Source: Molanna angustata (taxonomy: Eukaryota; Arthropoda; Insecta; Trichoptera; Molannidae). Taken from it: a stretch of DNA of 64,000 nt. The position numbers and the translations under genes are program-made. Positions within the stretch are counted from its first letter, which is position 1. Every line of letters begins with the position of its first letter. This document shows positions 45,786 through 56,382 of this stretch, one piece after another. Location of the stretch: NCBI GenBank assembly GCA_963576475.1, contig OY754982.1:16992217-17056216 (forward strand), given 5' to 3'. The notes beneath the pieces were generated by a model that ran no database searches, had not been told where the DNA came from, and saw nothing but the letters and a program-made list of their open reading frames with translations.

Positions 45786-48477
45786 ATCTGTCAAAAAAGT
45801 GTACATTTTGCACGCAAATATCTGTTAGTTTAAAAGTTAGAAGTAAGTGAAAAACATGGTGAATATTTTGTATAATTATAATGTTTAACTTATTTTTAAA
45901 GTAAGCGTTTTGTACATAAACGCCGCCATTTTAATATCTTTTCATACAATATTTCATTTTCCTACCGAATGAATATGTTCTTGAAAATAATAAACCTTTG
46001 AAATAAATGTAATTATGAAATAATAAAATGAAACACAAGACATTACAGCAAGTTTTAAGACATATATTGTAAAAATGTGCTTATTATTAGTAAAGATATA
46101 GGCATAATAAAATTGCATAATTTGTAAATAATATTTGATTTTTCTGACAATTTTCATTTTTATGGCATCGAACAAACCAATGTAGGTACCTACCTACATA
46201 TCCAAAAAAATGTATCGAGCCCATTTGATAGTAATATTTTATATGTTCGATGGTTACTATGGTTACGGAAAGATTCTGATATTCAAATAAAATTTGTTAT
46301 GAATCGAATTTATTTAGAACATTGTTGTAGGTAGGTACCTACCTAATACTATTTACTTACAAATCAAAAATATACTGATTTCCTATAGGAAAATTATTTT
46401 ATTTATTTATGTATGGATGCATGTATGCTATGTGCTCCTAAACCGTTTGTCCGATTACAATGAAACTTTGGTGAATTGTCGAGCGTATGCCCGGGATGGT
46501 TTCTGGATTTAATTTTTTTTCTTATTCTTCTTCTTCTTTGTGTATTTGGTCATTTTACCAATGAAAGCGGAATATCCTGGGAAACGAAGGTCCGACTGTC
46601 TCTCCATCTTTTCGCAGGTCTTCCAGGTCGGTTCCTGGATTTAAACTTTTTTCTTCTTCTTCTTCATCGTGTATTTGGTCATTTTACCTATGAAGGTGGA
46701 CTAACCTGGGAGAAGAAGGTCCAATTGTCCTTCCAGCTCTTCGCAGGTTTCTGGATTTAAGCTTTTTTCTTCTTCTTCTTCTTCTTCGTGTATTTTTGGT
46801 CATTTTACCTATGAAGTTGGAGAATCCTGGGAGAAGAAGGTCCAACTGTTCTTCCAACTCTTCGCAAGTCTTCCAAGACGGTTTTTGGATATAAACTTTT
46901 TTCTTCTTCTTCTTTTTCTTCTTCATCGTGCATTTGGTCATTTTACCTATGAAGGTGGACTATCCTGGGAGAAGAAGGTCCAATTTTCCTTCCATATCTT
47001 CGCAGGTATCTGGATTTAAACTTTTTTCTTCTTCTTCTTCGTGTATTTAGTCATTTTACCTTTGAAGGTGGAGTATCCTGGGAAAAGAAGGTCCTTTCAT
47101 CTCTTCGCGGTTCTTCCAGGATGGTTTCTGGATTTAAACTTTTCTTAAGCGGCTGAAGGGACGGGATGTAATGAATGGAAGGGATGCACTAAAGGGCCTG
47201 AAGGGATGGGAGGTATAAAAGGGCCTGAAGGGACGGGAGGTACTGAAGGGCCTGATTGAAAGGGACGTAATGAAGGATTGAAGGGACGGGAGGTACTGAA
47301 GGGTCTAAAGCGACGGTTCATGGAGTCTAATTCTTTTTCTTCTTAATTTTATGTAGACTTTACAGTTTTTACACAAACTATTTCCTTTAGTCTTTTTCTT
47401 CGTTTTCTTATTTTATGTAGAACTTTGGTGAATTTTATACAAAACTATTTCCTATGGATTAATCTTCTTCTTCTTTTATGTAGACCTTTTAGTCAGTTTT
47501 TATACAATCTATTTCCAATAGTCTAATTCTTCTATTTTATGTATTTTTTCTTATTTTATGTAGACCATTGAAATAGTTTTTTATACAAACTATTTCTTTT
47601 AGTCTTATACTTATTCTTCTCTTTTTTATTTAGACTTTTGGGTTAGTTTTAAGTCTAATAGTCTATTGTGCAGAAATATTATTAACGATATGCACACTTG
47701 ATGAAAATACATATTATGTACGAATGGGATGTGGGATGTGACGATGTAATCTGCACTAAAATCTTTTCAATACTTTTGTTTAATCAAATTTAAACCATTT
47801 ATATCATCCTATTTTGAATAATTTTCAACACCTTCATATTTGATTTCGTTGACGATATTTAAATAATGGGGGTTGTGGCCATTACTGAACTCTTCACAAC
47901 GTTTATATTCAAATTAAAAACTATTTACTATAGTGTAAGTCTTTTTCTTATTCGTTAATGTAGACTTTTATGTCTATTTTAAGTCTATCAGTCTAATTGT
48001 GCAAAAATATAATGCACACTTGATGAAAAAATATAAAAACGAATGGGATGTGACCAACACTAGATCTTTTCAGTACATTATTTAATCAAATTTTAACCAC
48101 ATTCCAACATCCAAAATTACTAAATTTTCAATAGGTATATATTACAATTTGTTTTCGATGATAATATTTAAAAATGGGGGTTGTGGCCAAACCAATCTCT
48201 TTACAACGTTGATAAACATTCATATTTAAAACCATTTCGCGTAGTCCATGCGTGCAGAAATTGTATATTATACTTCATTCACACTTTATAGCAATATATA
48301 AAAAAGAATGGGTTGTGGCCATCACTTGAACATTTTACAATGCTTAAACTCAATCAAATTTCAAACCACTTTTCATAGTCCGATATTGCAAAATAATTGG
48401 GTGACAATATTATAAAAACGATTGCTTATTCCTTCACAGTTTTACATTCTTGGCCAACGGCGGGACATAAAGGCTAG
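45786..48477 (+). mobile_element. Large non-coding element X, copy 1 (with nested Helitron-type sequence)
   Basis: It is collinear with 52261-53799: TTTGCACGCAAATATCT, AAAGTAAGCGTTTTGTAC, GATATAGGCATAATAAAATTG with TTTTTCTGACA, ACTGATTTCCTATAGGAAAA, TTTTATGTAGAC repeats, then units with GGGTTGTGGCC and TGCACACTTGATGAAAA. Both copies end in TTCTTGGCCAACGGC, 13 more bases and CTAG before T. The CTAG|T end and AT target suggest a Helitron-like element, with only a weak GCC/GGC stem near the end. The 46395-47330 block is absent from copy 2. The 5' limit is where similarity starts. Confidence 0.6.
46395..47330 (+). mobile_element. Helitron-C-type sequence nested in element X
   Basis: CTCCTAAACCGTTTGTCCGATTACAATGAAAC (46437) is the reverse complement of the 5' region of Helitron C. 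It is followed by 110-120 bp units holding TTCTTCTTCTTC, GTGTATTTGGTCATTTTACC and CCTGGGAGAAGAAGGTCCAA, then by the GAAGGGACGGGAGGTACT minisatellite (47140-47320). Orientation is opposite to 29661-30615. A clear Helitron 3' end is missing, so the copy is truncated at its right side. The short frames, for example at 46476-46760, are repeat translations. Confidence 0.65.
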
Positions 48478-49085
48478 TAACAAATAAATAACATTCAGTA
48501 TGAACTTCTAGTCTGTTATGCAACGAAGCATTAAACTTACTAAGAAATTTATGTTTGAAAATTGCGAAATCATAATTCTCCACGATATGAGCAGTGGAAA
48601 TAGAAATTTAAAAGAAATTGAAAACGTCTCTAGATGGTTACAAAGAAGGTACCTACATCGTTTGTTGAGCATTTGGAGAACATGAGCATGATACAGTTCA
48701 CTATTACCCTCTTTATTGTTGTTCCGTCTTGGATTAGTGGTGATTCTATATCCTGTTGGTGACGGTGACATCCGGACCTCTTAGCCGCCTACTTCTGTAG
48801 GGCTCGACAAACAAGAGAATGCGGGTGACAGTTTTATAAAGCGTTGTTGAAAATCTATGGATGCAAAGGTCAGGGAAAAAGTGACACGTAATTCGCTGCT
48901 CAACGTCGAAAGCCAACTAATTTTATTGGTTAATACAAATTAGAGTATTTTTCTGCACTACATTCGGTTTGTGCACAGTTTATGTCATGCGCATTCTCTC
49001 GCTTGTCGAGGTCTACCATTCATTCTTCTCCCTCAGACTCGCCTACCGTGTTGCCGCTTGAGCCGGTACCGATCCCTTACGACCC
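48478..49085. other. Sequence without recognisable gene
   Basis: A reverse frame of about 87 codons (48508-48771) has no family resemblance. Composition becomes less AT-rich from about 48700 to 49100, possibly the decayed upstream part of the Penelope-like element. Confidence 0.35.
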
Positions 49086-49406
49086 GACATCCTTCGAAAC
49101 CATTCGTGGGACCAGACTTGTTTTATTAACTTTATTTATAACCACAAACTAAAACTATTACATGAAACACAGAATAAAGGATACCGACTTAACAACTACG
49201 AAACGCTCGAAATACATAAACACATAAATTCCGGTATAAAACTTATAAATAACCATACCTTTCATAACACCTCTCCAATACTTAATATATTTCCCATCAA
49301 AAACAAAAACACTTCACAATTCTCCCCTCCCCCCACTAACCCAACCAACCCTCAACCGCCACCCCCCTCGCTTCACAGACAGATACACACAAATTCAACA
49401 TGTTAG
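49086..49406 (+). pseudogene. Penelope-like element C-terminal (GIY-YIG region) remnant
   Basis: An open frame reads DILRNHSWDQTCFINFIYNH, then KLLHETQNKGYRLNNYETLE and ends in a Pro/Asn-rich tail with a stop at 49404-49406. Penelope-like elements end in a GIY-YIG endonuclease whose C-terminal part has an iLH...KG.RL...E.LEI pattern, which this fits. The Cys/His residues and the GIY-YIG core would lie upstream and are not preserved. The next 60 bp carry the hairpin/GAAAC motif also found in the 2461-2665 palindrome, in agreement with Penelope-like terminal regions. Assignment is by pattern only. Confidence 0.55.
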
Positions 49407-49420
49407 TCTCGACACGCCGG

Positions 49421-49460
49421 TCGATGGAAGGACAGCGCTTCCGAAACATGTCGCGAAGTG
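49421..49460 (+). other. Hairpin plus GAAAC motif (hammerhead-like) in Penelope-like terminal region
   Basis: GATGGAAGGACAGCGCTTCC (49423-49442) forms a 5-bp stem, GGAAG/CTTCC, immediately followed by GAAACATGTCGCG. The copy at 2582-2603 has GGCAG/CTGCC in the same place, so the stem pairing is kept despite sequence change. Penelope-like elements are known to carry small hammerhead ribozymes whose stem II is followed by GAAAC. Here the expected CTGANGA box is not intact (TCGATGG), so catalytic activity is doubtful. Confidence 0.4.
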
Positions 49461-50425
49461 ACTCAAAAAACAAGTGGTTTATAGCTAATTAATAATTCAA
49501 AAATGGGTTGTTTTATTCCGTTGCGAAGAAAATAAAGCTATTGATAATATATTGTAAATCAAATTCATTATTGTCAATGAAGGGTACCATAAAATATATT
49601 ATATATATGTACATACATAACAACTAACAAAAAATAATCATACATAATAAAGATCACTCATGTTATCACCACTCAACACACTAACTATGCTCAACATGCA
49701 ACAATCTACAGAATCTGTAATAGGTACATACAACAGGCATTTCCAAGAGTTCGACATATTATAACTCACTTTGTATTTTCAAGAAAAAACTAAAGAAGGA
49801 ATATTTATCCTTGAACACCTGATCCCGATTTCCTCTCCTGTCCTTACCATATCCTTTTTTCTTGCTATGAATTATTATTTTTTTGTTTAATAGTATATTT
49901 ATTTATTTTATTTATCACACCATATTTATAATGACAACAATAAGTAGATTACTGCTGCCCAACTAGGAAATCCTGTTCTAGGGCAAGCAGTTTACAATTT
50001 ATATTGACAATTATATGCAATTATGAACCAGGTGATTTTTCCCGTTCCACACTAAATATGTATACAATCTCAACTTTCTGTAATCACAATCATTATCACA
50101 ACAAACATATAGGCTAACACAAAACAGATCAACCAGATCCCAATGTCCGCCATAATACCTGTCATAAAGGCCATAGAAAGGCCATAGATTTCAGAGCCAT
50201 AGAAAGAGACTAGTTAACTATGTTGGTGTAATTAATATGAATCACATGGTTCCAAATCAAATCAAATATTTTTTAGTGTTACTCAAAGAGCATTGCAAAC
50301 ACAATACGGCATAGTAATGTTGTTAATAATTATATAACATAATAATTATATGTTATATGTATTTTCTTTGTTTTCTTTCACTCTTATTCTTTTGCTGTTG
50401 TACATACACAATGTTGTCATACTTT
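49461..50425. other. AT-rich sequence without recognisable gene
   Basis: Nothing recognised beyond a duplicated AAAGGCCATAGA phrase at 50166-50190. Confidence 0.4.
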
Positions 50426-50540
50426 GTAATCTGGTTGATTGGAAGAAATTGCCTAGTGGCAATTAGCCCGCCAGTGCACAATTATATTTGTTTATATTAT
50501 GTACAAGAAGATGTATAAATAAAAATAAATAAATAAATAC
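50426..50540 (+). repeat. LINE 3'-end fragment with TAAA tail
   Basis: TGGTTGATTGGAAGAAATTG and GCCTAGTGGCAATTAGCCCGCCAGTG (50430-50477) are followed by TATATTATGTACAAGAAGAT and a GTATAAATAAAAATAAATAAATAAAT tail. The reversed motif is seen at 20815 and 26775 and a similar forward one at 54385-54480. A variable tail of TAAA units is typical of non-LTR retrotransposon 3' ends. Confidence 0.55.
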
Positions 50541-51070
50541 TCTTACTAAGCGCCCCCACATTTAAAAAAATATCAGACTTAAATTCCATCCTCATAATCT
50601 TACTCAACACTTAATATACCGCACATATTTTGTATATACAATATCTCACATCATTCACACAATATCTCAACATAATATGTAACTATTTAAAATACTAAAG
50701 TAACTCCAGTGACAACCTGTAATTGGCGTTAATATGTACGTAAATCATCTTTATTTTATATAATTTATTATGCGCTGTATGTTGTCCTCTTAAGAAATAA
50801 ACAAATAAACGTTATTATTTCAGATTTTCATACATTACAAACCTTATACCGTACAGAAAGTACCGTGCATAAAAGAGCCAGACTAATGATGGTTAACGAT
50901 AGTGCCATTTACAAATTAAAAGTGAAAAGAAACCTTTTGTAAATGTTTTATGTAATCGTGTAATGGTGAGTTGTCCTCCAATAAAATAAATACAATAAAA
51001 ATATAACTAAAAACTTTATTAGAAATTAGTTTTTTTTATTACACAATTAACACTATAGTTTCCCGATTCC
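50541..51070. other. AT-rich sequence without recognisable gene
   Basis: Nothing recognised. 50740-50800 again looks like a LINE tail (CTTAAGAAATAAACAAATAAAC). Confidence 0.35.
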
Positions 51071-51306
51071 CGGACAATTGGCCGTAGCCGATTGGCCGTG
51101 GACAATTGGCCGTACGCCCATTTTACCGTATGGACAATTTATCGTGAGGACAATTGACCGTGAGGACAGTTGGCCGTGAGGACAATTGGCCGTGGGGACA
51201 GTTGGCCGTGAGGACAATTGGCCGTGGGGACAGTTGATCGTACGGACAATTGACCGTGAGGACAATTTATCGTATGGACAATTGACCGTATGGACAATTC
51301 ACCGTG
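51071..51306. repeat. 16-bp minisatellite, consensus GGACAATTGRCCGTGA
   Basis: About 14-15 units are present, with variants AATTGGCC, AGTTGGCC, AATTTATC and AATTGACC, and GTGA, GTGG, GTAT or GTAC linkers. The CAATTG and TGGCC cores are short palindromes. The 70-aa and 86-aa frames spanning it on either strand are repeat translations. Confidence 0.9.
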
Positions 51307-51932
51307 CGCAAACTATTTTTAGCATCAGAAAATTTTTCTTTCTTTTTTCATTTGACGGAATAAAAAATGTTCGTTTATGGCGACGAACCGATTGCCTTAT
51401 TTTTTTATTTCAAGATACTAGGAGAAATCCAATATGTCGACAGTGATTAAAACGAAATTTTACAAAATAAGCGGTAATTATGTAGTTCTAATTCTAATGG
51501 ATATCGATTTATACTAATAAGAAGGTGTAGATTTCGAAACAACTTAAACTTCTTTGTTTTCTTTTGAAATGATGAGAAACCAATATGGCGGCCGTGATTT
51601 AAGGATGAATTTTCGAAGTGAATGATTATGTTGGGTTTATCGAGTTTTAATTTGCTACATTTTGAGATTTAAGAAGACGTCTGTTCTTAAACTTCTTCAT
51701 GTTCTTTTTTTGATTTTTCAAGATGGATATAGATTCATACTAATTAAAAGGTGGAGATTTCGAAATAATTTAAACTTCTTTGTTTTCTTTTGAAATTATG
51801 AGAAAACAATATGGCGACCACGATTTAAAGGTAGTTTTTCAAAATGAATTGCTTCATTTTCAGATTTAATTTGACGTTTTTAAAATAATTTTAAATACCT
51901 TAAGTGCGTTTGAATATAATGAATATTTAGAT
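51307..51932. other. Sequence with a diverged internal duplication, no gene
   Basis: 51500-51610 (GATATCGATTTATACTAATA, GTGTAGATTTCGAAACAACTTAAACTTC, CCAATATGGCGGCC) and 51720-51835 (GATATAGATTCATACTAATT, GTGGAGATTTCGAAATAATTTAAACTTC, ACAATATGGCGACC) form a tandem duplication of about 225 bp. No coding sense was found. Confidence 0.5.
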
Positions 51933-52110
51933 GGGTCGATGGCAGTACGGTTAGCGCGCTGGGCTAGTAATCCAGTGGTCGCGAGTTCGAATCCTGCCTC
52001 GACCGATTTCGTTCGCCTATAGCACAAGCATTTATTTGCATATTTTAGAGAACGTAGGAAGATGTATATGTACTTGTTTAACAAGGACATAGTCATTTTT
52101 TAAAAAGTGA
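51933..52110 (+). mobile_element. tRNA-derived SINE (family 3), best copy
   Basis: The head GGGTCGATGGCAGTACGGTT and AGCGCGCTGGGCTAGTAATC with GCGAGTTCGAATCCTGCC is strongly tRNA-like, with A-box-like and B-box regions and an anticodon-loop-like CTAGTAATC. The acceptor strands GGGTCGA/TCGACCG pair. The non-tRNA body follows with TTTCGTTCGCCTATAGCACA and ATGTATATGTACTTGTTTAACAAGGACATA. Reverse copies are at 36895-37022 and 63180-63310 and a forward one at 30890-31060. 52135-52240 is a tail-only partial duplicate. Confidence 0.85.
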
Positions 52111-52260
52111 AAATCGAAATCGAAAACAAGTTTCGTGCACAAGCATATATGCTTAATTTAGGGAATGTATGAGGATGTATATATTATGTAATTGCTACAA
52201 GGACATATTCATTATTTAAAAAAATATATAAAAAAATGAACATCAAAAAACAATACAAGC

Positions 52261-53799
52261 TGTCAAAAAGTATAATTTTTGCACGCAAATATCTATGTAC
52301 TTAAAAGTGAGATGTATGTATTTATACGAATATTATATTAATATACTTCGTATTCTTAAAGTAAGCATTTTACTCATACAACACCGCTAGTTTGATAGTT
52401 TTCCATAACATGGTTGATTTTCTTTCATACTAATGAAAATGTATTTTTGAAAAGAACCTTTGAAACACGAGATATATAAGGCTGTTTTAAAATATATAGG
52501 TATTGAAAGTATTATTTATTAATAACGATATAGGCGTAATAAAATTGCATAATTTGTCAATTAATATTTAATTTTTCTGACAGTTGTTGATTTTCGCTTT
52601 TATTGCTTTGAACAACCCATGTAGGTACCTACCTATTCAAAAAATATATCGTGTATTTTTACTTCGTTGGTATACGTTGCAAATCGCCCCCCTTCTCGGC
52701 GAAGCGGCACTAGACATTTGGTGACATATATCAAAACAACAAAATACTGATTTCCTATGGGAAAATTCTGAAACTATTTTAGGTAATGTTCAATACACAT
52801 TAAATATACAAACAATTTCCTTTAGTCTAATTCTTCTTCTTCATATTTTATGTAGACCTTTGGGTCAATTCTTATGTAACCTATTTCCTATAGTGTAATT
52901 CTTTCTCTTCGTATGTAGACCTTTGGGTCAGTTTTTATACAAACTATTTCTTATAGTCTAATTTATTTTCTTCTTCTTTTATGTAGACCATCGGGTCATT
53001 AAGTCTAATAGTCTGAATGTGCAGAAATATTATAAACTATATGCACATTTGATGAAAATATATAAAAATGTATGGGATGTGAAGAACACTAGACTATTTT
53101 CATTAGTTTTGTTTAATTCAATTTTTTCAACCATTTCCCATCATTCAATATTGCTATTTTATTAATACGAATTTGCTTTCGATGACAATATATAAAAAAT
53201 GGGAGTTGTGGCCAGCAATGTATTCTTGACAATGTTTATATTCAAATTTAAAACTATTTCCTATAGTCTTATTCTTCTTTAATGAAGATCTTCTTCTTTA
53301 ACAGTCTAATTTTGCAAAAATATTATAAGTATATGCAAACTTGACTAAAAAATATAAAAACGAATGGGATGTGATCATCACTAGACTTTTTTATACATTT
53401 GTTTGATCAAATTTTAAACCATTTCCCATTATACAGTATTGATAAATTTTCACACATTTGCTTTTGATGTCAATACTAATCTCTTTACAATGTTGGTAAT
53501 CAGTCATATTTAAAACCATTTCCCATAGTCCAAGCGTGCAAAAATTTTATATACTTAATTCACACTTTTCTAAAATCAAATTTCAAATCACTTTTCATAG
53601 TCCGATTTTGTAGAAATTTTCTTAACACTATATACTAAGGATTGGGCTGGCCAACGTTGAATTATTTACAATGCTTAATATCAATTAAATTTCAAATAAC
53701 TTCCCATCTAACTGAAATGTTGTGTGACAATATTATAAAAACGATTGCTTATTTTTCACAAATTTATATTCTTGGCCAACGGCAGGACATCAAAGCTAG
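52261..53799 (+). mobile_element. Large non-coding element X, copy 2
   Basis: It matches 45786-48477 block by block but lacks the Helitron-type insertion. Internal 160-190 bp units repeat CTATTTCCTATAGTCTAATTC, TGCAAACTTGACTAAAAAAT and GAATGGGATGTGATCATCAC. It ends CTTGGCCAACGGCAGGACAT then CAAAGCTAG before T. No frame in it is shared in an open state with copy 1, which argues against coding function. Confidence 0.6.
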
Positions 53800-55298
53800 T
53801 ATAAAATACAATAAGTCCCGGAACGACTGCAATTTAATATTACATTTCCGACACCGACTAGATTCCGGTCATATCGGAATACGAGCTCACATATAAATAC
53901 AAAATAGGATAACTAAAAATAGTCCACAATGAAAGAATGTATGTTTGTATATATGATATGAAATCGGAATCGACACAAGTCTACCATCTACTTAAATAAT
54001 TCTGTCTATAAGGCGAAGATGGAGGTAGATGCAGGAGAGGAAGATGTAAGAAAGGTATACCTTTTTTTTATTCCCAGCGAGACCGAGGCGGCAAAGATTA
54101 ATTAACAACTTTTGCTGCTATATCTATATCATGCCCGAGATAATTCGTTCGGTATTTCCTGTCCAGATTAAAAGTGCACCCATTCCGTGAATGTCTGTTC
54201 GCCAACAGTACATAATTTGACCCCAGCCCCAGACCATCACAAGTAGTGCTGTAGTTCCAGGATATAATAAACATCTCATATTGCAATTGCCAAATTGCAA
54301 CCTAATATTTTTACTCTCCATTAACACGTTTTTTCACATTCATTCTTTTGTTGATGTACCTAAATATTATATAATTTTGTCATACTTGAAGTATTGGTTG
54401 GAAGAAATATCCTAGTGGCAATAAGCCATCCAGTGTGCAGTGTAATATTAGTTTATATTGTATACAAAAAGATAAATTAATGTGTTATGACCAGAGGGCT
54501 ATTTCCTAGACCTTAAATTTTTGAGACACTAGTATAAAAAAACTTTATGAATTTTCAATATATCTCGGTTAATTTTTCTATAAAATTATTATAAATAAAT
54601 ATTTAGATGAAAACAAAATTAATTATTCAAATCTTTTGCATTGTACATAAACAAATTAAACTTGTGTTTTGCGATTATTTTTTTAACAAAAATCACGAAT
54701 TTGAATAATTTATATATCTCTATTGGGAAAGAAAATATATCAAAGCCAATCCACGTTTTTTTTTTATTTTAAATACTATAAAGTTTATAAATAATAAAAA
54801 ATAAGACGATTAACTACAAAAGTCTATAAAGTTTGACAACTTCTTACTGGGTAAGAGTTACAATTATACTTGTTAGTTGCCTGCGAATATACAAAGTGCT
54901 CGATCATTTTACAGTTTGATTTAAGTACAATAATATATCCGTCTATTCCATCTCATGATTTCATCTGTCAAAATATTCAAAATATTATATTGTTCTGAAG
55001 ATAGATTAAATGATCGGTTAAAAATAATCATGGTCTACAGATTACTTCAGAATAAAAATTAAATTAAATAAAAATACAATGTAAAAATTTAAATAATTGC
55101 CGATGCATCGTCTGCACAAAACCTTCAACGGGATTTCCTCTAAACAAAACAACCAACATAATACAAACACGAATCATATCACGTTGACTGAAAAAACAAT
55201 GTATAAAATACAGTAAACTACGAGTATGGCAATGTTGAGATACGTGATTTTATTTAAATATTCAGTTCTCCGTGTTTGAAAAAAAATATAACTATTGT
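53800..55298. other. Sequence without recognisable gene
   Basis: Reverse frames of 62-67 codons at 54098-54327 overlap in two phases and match nothing I know. 54385-54480 is a LINE/SINE 3'-end motif (TGGTTGGAAGAAATATCCTA, GGCAATAAGCCATCCAGTG). Confidence 0.35.
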
Positions 55299-55322
55299 GG
55301 GGAGAGCGGGGTCCAAAGTAAC
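55299..55322 (+). repeat. Left terminal inverted repeat of pogo element
   Basis: 24 bases, exact reverse complement of 58586-58609. The inner 15 bases are the iterated motif. Confidence 0.9.
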
Positions 55323-55554
55323 GCGGGTCGGAAGTAACAACGTCCATATTTTCTATCGTGGACACGTGAACATCAGATGAACCATCTCTACCGAACCGCT
55401 ACCAACGTTCCCTCACTTTGCTAGTGTCACGGTAACCGTCGTACAGTGAATACGTGTGCGCTGTTAAATTTTGTGTATTTTGACATCAAAAGTATTTTTT
55501 TAACGTTACACCATTATTGTGAAAACATACTCAAAATTCGTGTTACTAGTCTAC

Positions 55555-56153
55555 GTAAGTATATATTTTTTATCATCTTAGATGTTATTTTCGATATCTA
55601 TATTTAGATTTGACTTAAATGTAGCAGTTTATAAATAATTTGGCATAAAATCTAAAAAATGTGTTTGGGGTCCAAAGTAACAAATATCACGGGGTCCAAT
55701 GTAACTGTTACTTCGGACCCCAATATAGTTTCTACCTACAAAAATATTTTCACAAAGTGGTCAGTATGGTCATTAGTAGATTATGAGCGAACTCGCCTGT
55801 CAAGCGAGGGTGTAATAATGATAATAATAATATGGACAATTTATATAGCGCCGTTTAGTGACAATTGTGGTCACCTCAAGTGCGCTTTTAAATCAAAAAT
55901 TATTTAATAAACTCATTTCATGAAAATACTGAAAATTTTCCATACAAAATTTGAATACTTTGTGGAGTGACTTGCTAGTTAGGAGTATAGCGTTGGCCAC
56001 TACCCACTCGTTCAATATAAATGTAAAAGTAAAATAGTGCAATTACAATTTATACAATTAAATTATATGGTATTCTATAAAGTAAATGCCATGAGTAAAC
56101 ATATGTTTTTTTCTTAACAATGATTTACTTTAAAATTTGAATATTTGTTTCAG
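55555..56153 (+). other. Probable 5'UTR intron of the pogo transposase gene
   Basis: TCTACGTAAGTATAT gives a strong donor with GT at 55555. ATTTGTTTCAG|AATGCC gives a strong acceptor ending at 56153, two bases before the start codon at 56155. Sequence between has no open frame continuous with the transposase, and it has tolerated a dispersed-repeat insertion. Splicing here would place the ATG near the 5' end of the exon. Inferred from consensus only. Confidence 0.5.
55805..56015. repeat. Dispersed repeats nested in the pogo element
   Basis: AATTTATATAGCGCCGTTTA with GTGACAATTGTGGTCACCTC (55837-55876) matches 35278-35317. AAATTTGAATACTTTGTGGA and GTTGGCCACTACCCACTCGT (55947-56012) match, reversed, the left part of the element at 44700-44790 and 35830-35890. 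Both lie within the probable intron. Confidence 0.65.
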
Positions 56154-56154
56154 A

Positions 56155-56382
56155 ATGCCTAGGAATAAACCCAGGAAAACTACCAGAGGCCTTGCGGATC
56201 AATCGTTGTACGAAGCCGCCGCTCTAGATCGGCTTAATAACAAAATAAGCGTCAGAGAAGCAGCAAAAAAATATGGCTTATGTCACGTCAGTTTGGGCAG
56301 ATACATAAAAAAAAGAAATGTTCAGTCAACTTTACCCTCTGTAGGGTATATACATAAGTCCAACACAAGTGTTCACGCTTGA
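56155..56382 (+). CDS. pogo-like transposase, N-terminal part (helix-turn-helix), before frameshift
   Basis: Starts at ATG 56155 (MPRNKPRKTTRGLADQSLYE), directly after the acceptor site. Residues of about 15-50 form a Psq-type helix-turn-helix: a basic start, SLYEAAALDRL, then NKISVREAAKKYGL, and a recognition helix SLGRYIKK. This domain binds the element's own termini in pogo-type transposases. The frame stops at 56380-56382, while the sequence that should follow (VFTLDEEKKL) is in the next frame. One surplus base, or two missing, around 56349-56358 explains this. It is therefore the N-terminal piece of one gene with the 56369-57988 frame. The defect may be real or a sequencing error. Confidence 0.85.
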   Translation: MPRNKPRKTTRGLADQSLYEAAALDRLNNKISVREAAKKYGLCHVSLGRYIKKRNVQSTLPSVGYIHKSNTSVHA

